Assembly: GCA_029960065.1 (NCBI GenBank)
Contig: JASCOF010000013.1
Location: forward strand, 1-49,610
Length of the DNA: 49,610 nucleotides
From: Flavobacteriaceae bacterium PS02336
GTDB taxonomy: Bacteria > Bacteroidota > Bacteroidia > Flavobacteriales > Flavobacteriaceae
Direction: 5' to 3'
In this document: piece after piece, positions 44,229 to 49,610 of the stretch
How positions within the stretch are numbered: position 1 is the first letter of the stretch
Layout: each line of letters begins with the position of its first letter
Position numbers and translations under genes: made by a program
The notes under the pieces: model-generated
What the model saw: the letters and a program-made list of their open reading frames with translations, nothing else
What the model was told of the DNA's origin: nothing
Databases searched by the model: none

Positions 44229-46382
44229 TTATCCATTTCCTGGTGCAAATGGGAATTTTAATGATTTAAAATAATCTAAAGTCTGTGTTGGTTTTTCTAC
44301 TCCTGATGGAAGTTCTTTTCCTGAAAACTGCTGGAAATACAACAAACAAGCATCTCGCCACCATTTTGCTTCTTTGTACTGAATTTCTAATAGCATTTGA
44401 ACTTCGTGAAAACGTTCACTGTCGATATATTTTTCGGTTTTATTCCAGACATTCTGCATTTCTTTTACTTGGTTTACGCCTTCTTGATATTTTAATGCCA
44501 ATCCATTCCAAAGCGTTTGTCCGTTTTTCAGTTTATAGTTCCATGAAACGTGATGAAACCATAAAAGATCTTTTTCAGGACAGTTTTCTAAATTATCAAA
44601 AAGATTTATGACTTCTGATGCATATTGTGAAGTGGCATTGGTTCCCGATTTCGATCGATCGAAACCAATTCCGTTTTTGTCCGCTTTATGATAATAAGTT
44701 GGATTCCATTCTGGTCTTGACAAATTCGAAACCCAAGGTCCTGGCCCGTAATGATGCCCTGTATCCATAATATGATGCAAACCAAGCGGTGTCATATAAT
44801 TTACAACCGCTTCACGCGATTCGATCATGATATTTTTTACCGGTTTAATGAAATTTTCATCGTTTGAAAAAGTACATCTTAACCATTCATCAGCAATCGT
44901 TTCCGAATCTAAATACGGATTCCAAGCCAATCTTCCGAAACCATACCAATTCGCCTGTGCAAAAGGATGTCCTGTCCAATTTAAATCGTTCCCGATATTT
45001 GCAACACCGGCAATTCCGGTTAATTTATTTTGATACAAAGTGCCGTCAACAACTTTGGCAACGGTTGAACCTTTTCCTTTTTGATAGGTATCTGATTCCA
45101 AAACTTCTTGAAATAATTTAGGCAGAAAAACCAAGTGTGTGCTAAAACCTAAATATTCCTGTGTAATTTGAAATTCCATCATTAAAGGCGTTTTCGGCAT
45201 TGCTCCAAATAATGGATGAAAAGGCTCTCTCGGCTGAAAATCGATTGCTCCATTTTTGACCTGAACGATTACATTTTCTTTGAATTTCCCGTCGTAAGGC
45301 TGGAATTCGGCGTAAGCCTGTTTGGCACGATCGTTTGTATCATGCTCAGAATACACAAAAGCTCTCCACATAATTAGGCCGCCGAAAGGCGCAACTGCAT
45401 CAGCCAGCATATTCGCTCCATCTACATGATCTCTGCCATAATTTTGAGGTCCCGGCTGCCCTTCTGAATTGGCTTTTACCAAAAACCCTCCAAAATCAGG
45501 GATCAGTTTATAGATTTCAGCTGATTTGTTTTTCCACCAATTGATGACTTCAGGATCTTTTGGATCAGCAGTTTTCAGATTTCCTATTTCGATTGGTGCT
45601 GAAAATCTTGCCGTTAAATACACTTTTATTCCGTATGGTCTAAAGACATTGGCTAAAGCTTGGACTTTTTCTAAATATTGCGGCGTCAGGATTAAAGCGT
45701 TTGCATTTACATTGGTCAAAACCGTTCCGTTAATCCCAATTGAAGCATTCGCTCTGGCGTAATCAATATAACGCTGATCAATAAAATCAGGAAGTTTTTG
45801 CCAGTTCCAAAGTGAAAATCCAGCATAACCACGTTCTACAGTTCGATCAAGATTATCCCAATGATTCAGAATTCTGATATTGGTTTTAGGAGAATCGACA
45901 ATCTTCAAATTTTTAATCGATTTATTGGTCTGTAGTATTCTAAGAAAATTAAAAACCCCGTATAAAACGGCAATATCATTTTTTCCTGTAATAATGATTT
46001 GGTTTTTGTTTTTAAGCGAAATGGTTTTGATTATAAACCCTTCGTCATTTATTTTATCAAAATCAGACTTTAATTCGCTTTTGATTTCAGCATTTAAATT
46101 CGATTGCGAAGCCACTATTAAATTGTTCTCTCCTTTTATATTTTGTTTTATTTCAGGAATATTTCCCAACATATCCAAAAATCCTATTTTGAGCTCTTTC
46201 GCAGCAATTTTAATAGTTTCAGAATTTCCCAAAACAACAATTCCTTTAAGATCGCTTTTGTATTCTGAAGCAATTACAGAATTAGCAACAGTATTATACT
46301 GAAGCCACAATTTATAATCCTTTTGCGCCGAAGCCCAAAAAGAAATCAGAAGAAATAGGAAAACAAATCTTAATGAAGTCAT
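44229..46382 (-). CDS. GH67 alpha-glucuronidase, exported
   Basis: 717 residues with a signal peptide (about 1-19, WASA before Q20). The three catalytic residues fit the known GH67 spacing: Glu308 in NSEGQPGP, Asp381 in GAIDFQPREP and Glu409 in ITQEYLG, with gaps of 73 and 28 as in the structurally known family member. It removes 4-O-methylglucuronate from the non-reducing end of xylo-oligosaccharides and probably acts in the periplasm. It heads the unit GH67, SDR, uxuA, GH115, GH10. A CAATCGGTTG site lies 117 bases upstream of its ATG. Confidence 0.97.
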   Translation of the reverse strand: MTSLRFVFLFLLISFWASAQKDYKLWLQYNTVANSVIASEYKSDLKGIVVLGNSETIKIAAKELKIGFLDMLGNIPEIKQNIKGENNLIVASQSNLNAEIKSELKSDFDKINDEGFIIKTISLKNKNQIIITGKNDIAVLYGVFNFLRILQTNKSIKNLKIVDSPKTNIRILNHWDNLDRTVERGYAGFSLWNWQKLPDFIDQRYIDYARANASIGINGTVLTNVNANALILTPQYLEKVQALANVFRPYGIKVYLTARFSAPIEIGNLKTADPKDPEVINWWKNKSAEIYKLIPDFGGFLVKANSEGQPGPQNYGRDHVDGANMLADAVAPFGGLIMWRAFVYSEHDTNDRAKQAYAEFQPYDGKFKENVIVQVKNGAIDFQPREPFHPLFGAMPKTPLMMEFQITQEYLGFSTHLVFLPKLFQEVLESDTYQKGKGSTVAKVVDGTLYQNKLTGIAGVANIGNDLNWTGHPFAQANWYGFGRLAWNPYLDSETIADEWLRCTFSNDENFIKPVKNIMIESREAVVNYMTPLGLHHIMDTGHHYGPGPWVSNLSRPEWNPTYYHKADKNGIGFDRSKSGTNATSQYASEVINLFDNLENCPEKDLLWFHHVSWNYKLKNGQTLWNGLALKYQEGVNQVKEMQNVWNKTEKYIDSERFHEVQMLLEIQYKEAKWWRDACLLYFQQFSGKELPSGVEKPTQTLDYFKSLKFPFAPGNG

Positions 46383-46498
46383 AGTTTTAATTTATTCTTT
46401 ACAATTTCATTTGAAAGAATCAAAGTTTCATTTACTTAAAGAAATATTTGACAAAAATTTAATTTAAAAAATACATTATCCTAAATAAAACAATAATT

Positions 46499-46511
46499 GC
46501 AATCGGTTGCG
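46499..46511. promoter_or_regulatory. CAATCGGTTG operator-like motif, site 5 (GH67)
   Basis: GCAATCGGTTGCG followed by TAAA, in the spacer between the LacI regulator gene and GH67. GCAATCGGTTGC departs from a perfect palindrome at one pair only. No good TAnnTTTG element was found at the spacing seen for site 1. Confidence 0.7.
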
Positions 46512-46587
46512 TAAAAATATACGATTGTTGTTTAAGAAAAAAATTTTAGATCCCTTTTTTTCGAAAAAATAATTTCTATAACAAATA

Positions 46588-46620
46588 AAAGCAGGATAAT
46601 TATAAAAACTATCCTGCTTT
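46588..46620 (-). terminator. Terminator of the LacI regulator gene
   Basis: AAAGCAGGATA and TATCCTGCTTT (arms 46588-46598 and 46610-46620) are perfect reverse complements around an 11-base loop, with T-rich sequence following on the minus strand. It lies 41 bases past the regulator stop and separates it from the GH67 unit. Confidence 0.85.
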
Positions 46621-46661
46621 AACGGGGTTTGATTCTGTGTTTAAAATCCTGTTTTATGAAT

Positions 46662-47690
46662 TTATTTTTGCGAAGATTCCCTTGCTAATACTTCTGTGTT
46701 TAAGAATGTAATTTCTTTGGCATCATCATTTTTAGATGATTTCAGATTTTTGATAATAATATCCGCGGCCGCTTTTCCCATTTTTTCGGCTGGATGTGTA
46801 ATTGTAGATAAATTAGGATCTATAATCTGCGAAATAGGGTCATTGTTAAATCCAATCACTTTAAATTCTTCAGGCACTTTAATTCCCCGTTTTTTAGCCG
46901 TCTGTACGGCACTTACCGCAAGGATATCTCCAGGCGCAAACAAACCATCTGGAATTGGTTTTAAATCAAATAATGCGTTGCTAGCTTTTACACCATCTTC
47001 GTAAGTAACAGAATTTAGATTAATAATCAGTTCTTCTTCTACTTCTATATTATGATCCTTTAAGGCTTCTATATAACCTCTTTTCCTCTCATTGTATAGA
47101 TTCCCTAATTCTGAGCCGGCTGTTAAATGCGCAATACGAATACAGCCTTGTTCGATTAGATGCTTAGTTGCTTTATAACCTGCCGTATAATTATCAATTA
47201 CAACCCTGAAAGTGTTGTAATCTTTTGGTACCCTGTCTACGAAAACTAAAGGAATATTATTGTTTGAAAACTGGTGAAAATGTGCTGTATCCCTAGTTTC
47301 CATAGCCAGCGAGCAGATGACGCCACTTACACGATTACTGTATAAAGATTTAGCCATATTCACCTCTTCTTCGTAAGAATCATGCGACTGCATAATAATA
47401 ACGGTATAATCCGATTTTTGAGCAGTAATTTCAATTCCGCTGATTAAAGAGGATAAAAAAGGCTGTGTAACAGTAGGGATTAAAACACCTATCGTTCTGG
47501 TTTTATTTCCACGCAGACCTGCAGCTAAAGTATTAGGAACAAAGCCCATTTCTTCAGCCGTTTTTTTTACTTTCTTAATCGTTTTGTCACTTATAGTATG
47601 ATGATCTTTTAAAGCTCTTGAAATAGTTGATGTTGCCAAATTTAGACGTTCAGCAATATCATAAATCGTTACATGTTTATTTTCTTCCAT
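46662..47690 (-). CDS. LacI family transcriptional regulator of the xylan locus
   Basis: 342 residues, usual length. The N-terminal helix-turn-helix and hinge (VTIYDIAERLNLATSTISRALKDHHTISDKT and VPNTLAAGLRG) are followed by a sugar-binding domain (IGVLIPTVTQPFLSSLISGIE, then VIGFNNDPISQIIDP). It is encoded beside the GH67 unit with its own terminator. The CAATCGGTTG motif with a central CG, found at five places in the locus, is the kind of site LacI-family proteins bind, so it is the best candidate regulator. The inducer is probably a xylan-derived sugar or uronate; not shown by sequence. Confidence 0.93.
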   Translation of the reverse strand: MEENKHVTIYDIAERLNLATSTISRALKDHHTISDKTIKKVKKTAEEMGFVPNTLAAGLRGNKTRTIGVLIPTVTQPFLSSLISGIEITAQKSDYTVIIMQSHDSYEEEVNMAKSLYSNRVSGVICSLAMETRDTAHFHQFSNNNIPLVFVDRVPKDYNTFRVVIDNYTAGYKATKHLIEQGCIRIAHLTAGSELGNLYNERKRGYIEALKDHNIEVEEELIINLNSVTYEDGVKASNALFDLKPIPDGLFAPGDILAVSAVQTAKKRGIKVPEEFKVIGFNNDPISQIIDPNLSTITHPAEKMGKAAADIIIKNLKSSKNDDAKEITFLNTEVLARESSQK

Positions 47691-47773
47691 GAAATAAAAA
47701 ATAGAAATGTAAATATAAACTATTTTCTCTCAAGATGTTCTTCCGTAAAAAAGGCTTTAAATAAAGAGCATTT

Positions 47774-47781
47774 CAAATTTA
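47774..47781 (-). promoter_or_regulatory. Possible -7 element upstream of the LacI gene
   Basis: TAAATTTG on the minus strand matches TAnnTTTG, 84 bases before the regulator ATG. No TTG element at the right spacing was seen, so this is weak. Confidence 0.25.
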
Positions 47782-47782
47782 T

Positions 47783-48229
47783 CTATTTTTTGACATCATT
47801 CTTTTTGTCTTTTAGAATTTTACCGTCTTTAGTAAATTCCAAATCAATCTTATTGGTCAAATCTACATCAAGATCTTTATGTCCGTAATCAATATGTGTT
47901 ATTTTTTCATTTGGATGATTTTTGGCAACGTAAGCCTTGATATTATCAGGAATAAAAGCTGTTGGAATTGGATTTTCACCTCCGTCAACCTCACGGTACG
48001 ATCCGTCTTTCCAGAACTCTACTTCTGTACCGTCTTTCAACTTTACTTCAAAGCCTTTTTCTCCATGTTCAGCATCTTTTTTAGCACTTTCAATTGTCGT
48101 ATTGCTAAAATGTTTCTTCAAAAATTCCTGAGCTGGTTTTGGCAGTTCAGATACTTCAATTTTCTTTTGCGCACTTGCCGAGATTGTCAGCACTAACAAT
48201 CCTATGGCTAAAAATATTTTCATCTTCAT
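47783..48229 (-). CDS. PepSY-like (DUF2874/BLIP-like) exported small protein
   Basis: 148 residues with a signal peptide (about 1-20, ISASA before Q21). Two repeats of about 55-60 residues follow, each with a proline/helix start and a beta tail (LPKPAQEFLKKHFSNTTIESAKKD...GTEVEFWKDGSYREVD and IPDNIKAYVAKNHPNEKITHIDY...IDLEFTKDGKILKDK), the layout of PepSY-like periplasmic proteins common in Bacteroidota. No enzyme function is expected; the role is unknown. It is unlikely to belong to the xylan locus. A TAGATTTG -7 match lies at 48284-48291 on its strand. Confidence 0.87.
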   Translation of the reverse strand: MKMKIFLAIGLLVLTISASAQKKIEVSELPKPAQEFLKKHFSNTTIESAKKDAEHGEKGFEVKLKDGTEVEFWKDGSYREVDGGENPIPTAFIPDNIKAYVAKNHPNEKITHIDYGHKDLDVDLTNKIDLEFTKDGKILKDKKNDVKK

Positions 48230-48283
48230 AATTCAATTATTTTAAGTATAGTATTACTAATTTACTACAAGAAATTTCGACTT

Positions 48284-48291
48284 CAAATCTA
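48284..48291 (-). promoter_or_regulatory. Possible -7 element of the PepSY-like gene
   Basis: TAGATTTG on the minus strand fits TAnnTTTG, 55 bases upstream of the ATG. No clear -33 TTG was seen at the expected distance. Confidence 0.35.
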
Positions 48292-48368
48292 TTTAAGAAA
48301 TTTTTAAAGTTTTAAAAATGCATAATCATTAATTTGTAACTTAGTCTAAAACATTAAATTTTAAGCAC

Positions 48369-49382
48369 ATGCGTTATATTCTAGCTTTCACTATTATTCT
48401 TCTTAGTACATCTTGCAGAAAGGAAAGTACTAATACGCTTTCCACCTATTTTACATACGACCAAAGTAATCCCGAAGTGGCCGGGATAAAAATGATACCT
48501 ATAAAAACAACAGCAGGAGAATTTAAAGTTTGGACAAAACGATTTGGAAACAATCCAAAAATAAAAATACTTCTATTGCATGGAGGACCAGCAATGACCC
48601 ATGAATATATGGAGTGCTTTGAAACATTTTTTCAACGTGAAGGATTTGAATTTTACGAATACGACCAATTAGGCTCGTATTACAGCGACCAGCCAAAAGA
48701 TAGCAGTTTATGGACTATAGATAGATTTGTAGAAGAAGTAGAACAAGTTAGAAAAGCCATTAAAGCAGATAAAGATAATTTTTATGTGCTCGGAAACTCT
48801 TGGGGAGGAATATTAGCGATGGAATATGCCTTAAAATATCAGCAAAACCTAAAAGGACTATTAGTCTCAAACATGATGGCAAGTGCACCAGAATATGGAA
48901 AATACGCCGATGAAGTTTTAGCAAAGCAAATGAAACCTGAAATTCTTTCAGAAATAAGAAATTTAGAAGCTAAAAAAGATTTCGGCAATCCAAGATATAT
49001 GGAATTATTGATCCCTAATTTTTACAAAGAACATGTGTGCCGATTAAAAGACTGGCCAGATGGCTTAAATCGTGCCAGCAAACATGCAAATATGGAAGTA
49101 TACACTCTAATGCAGGGTCCTAGCGAATTTGGAATAGGAGGAAGATTAGCCAAATGGGACATTAAAAACCGACTGCATGAAATCACAGTTCCAACCCTAA
49201 TGATAGGAGCCAAATATGACACTATGGATCCAAAAGCAATGGAAGAACAAAGCAAGTTAGTCAAAAAAGGACGTTATTTATATTGCCCAAACGGAAGTCA
49301 TTTAGCTATGTGGGATGATCAGAAAACATATATGAATGGGGTAATTCAGTTCATAAATGATGTTGACAATCAAAAAATGTAA
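48369..49382 (+). CDS. Alpha/beta hydrolase lipoprotein, proline iminopeptidase (S33) type
   Basis: 337 residues. The lipobox STSC gives Cys16, so it is membrane-anchored in the envelope. The oxyanion segment HGGPAMTHEYM (71-81), nucleophile elbow GNSWGG with Ser144, the acid in IGAKYDTMD and the His in PNGSHLAMW form the triad. HGGP and the cap domain are typical of proline iminopeptidases and related aminopeptidases. It probably trims peptides in the periplasm. It is a single plus-strand gene divergent from the PepSY-like gene and next to an rRNA operon. Confidence 0.9.
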   Translation: MRYILAFTIILLSTSCRKESTNTLSTYFTYDQSNPEVAGIKMIPIKTTAGEFKVWTKRFGNNPKIKILLLHGGPAMTHEYMECFETFFQREGFEFYEYDQLGSYYSDQPKDSSLWTIDRFVEEVEQVRKAIKADKDNFYVLGNSWGGILAMEYALKYQQNLKGLLVSNMMASAPEYGKYADEVLAKQMKPEILSEIRNLEAKKDFGNPRYMELLIPNFYKEHVCRLKDWPDGLNRASKHANMEVYTLMQGPSEFGIGGRLAKWDIKNRLHEITVPTLMIGAKYDTMDPKAMEEQSKLVKKGRYLYCPNGSHLAMWDDQKTYMNGVIQFINDVDNQKM

Positions 49383-49491
49383 ATCCATAAATAACTAATA
49401 ATCAAAACACTAAATGTTATTATATATAAACTCAGAGCGTCGCTATATCTTCATTTTTAGAAAAATACACCAAACAATTAAAACAAAAAAA

Positions 49492-49519
49492 AATCCTCAT
49501 CATAAAAATGATGAGGATT
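49492..49519 (-). terminator. Terminator of the rRNA operon
   Basis: AATCCTCATCAT (49492-49503) and ATGATGAGGATT (49508-49519) are perfect reverse complements with a 4-base loop. On the minus strand the stem is followed by a run of eight Ts. It lies about 11 bases past the 5S rRNA 3' end; in the other direction it can also serve the hydrolase gene. Confidence 0.93.
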
Positions 49520-49530
49520 CTTAAAAGAAA

Positions 49531-49610
49531 GGCGACGACATACTCTCCCACAAAACTGCAGTACCATCTGCGCAGGCGGGCTTAACTTCTCTGTTCGGGA
49601 TGGGAAGAGG
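49531..49610 (-). rRNA. rrf: 5S ribosomal RNA, 3' part (5' end beyond the window)
   Basis: Read on the minus strand, the last 80 bases contain CCCATCCCGAACAGAGAAG and end with GGGAGAGTATGTCGTCGCC, the conserved loop and 3' stem of bacterial 5S rRNA. The first roughly 30 bases of the gene lie outside the window. A strong terminator follows, so this is the end of an rRNA operon. Confidence 0.95.

Overview
This window looks like chromosome from Flavobacterium or a close relative in the Bacteroidota. The DNA is AT-rich, promoter-like sites follow the TAnnTTTG pattern, there are two SusC/SusD importer pairs, and intergenic spacers are filled with palindromic repeats. Almost everything is encoded on the minus strand, so the operons read from right to left. 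Identifications come from reading motifs and protein architecture; no database search was run.

Left region (1-12947): a TonB-dependent uptake locus under cell-surface signalling control. It holds an ECF sigma factor (+), a FecR-type anti-sigma factor, a SusC with an N-terminal STN signalling domain, a SusD lipoprotein, two periplasmic TlpA-like thiol-disulfide oxidoreductases and a two-lobed M16 zinc protease. The gene set suggests uptake and breakdown of a peptide-like, perhaps disulfide-bonded, ligand rather than a sugar. It ends at the left edge in a long (TCGCAG)n array.

Short spacer region (12960-15033): a gamma-glutamylcyclotransferase-like protein, a metallo-beta-lactamase-fold hydrolase and a divergent LysR regulator.

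Main region (15171-47690): a roughly 32 kb glucuronoxylan utilisation locus. Outer-membrane part: SusC, SusD, a surface glycan-binding lipoprotein, a GH10 xylanase split by two carbohydrate-binding modules, a GH35-like enzyme and a SASA-type (probably acetylxylan) esterase. Pentose part: GntR/LacI-type regulator, xylulokinase, xylose isomerase and a small transaldolase. Oligosaccharide and uronate part: GH67 and GH115 alpha-glucuronidases, an SDR dehydrogenase, mannonate dehydratase, a second GH10, a GPH-type symporter, a cytoplasmic GH43 and a lipoprotein GH43. A LacI regulator sits at the right end. A shared 10-12 bp motif, CAATCGGTTG, occurs five times upstream of the SusC, symporter and GH67 transcription units and is a strong candidate for this regulator's operator. 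The model: surface xylanases cut xylan, SusCD imports fragments, periplasmic enzymes remove glucuronate, acetyl and side sugars, the symporter takes short xylosides into the cytoplasm for GH43, and XylA/XylB plus UxuA feed central metabolism.

Right end (47783-49610): a PepSY-like periplasmic protein, a lipoprotein alpha/beta hydrolase of the proline iminopeptidase type, then a terminator and the 3' part of a 5S rRNA gene (minus strand), so an rRNA operon lies just beyond the window.

Spacers carry at least five families of dispersed palindromic repeats. Several sit directly between genes of the xylan locus.
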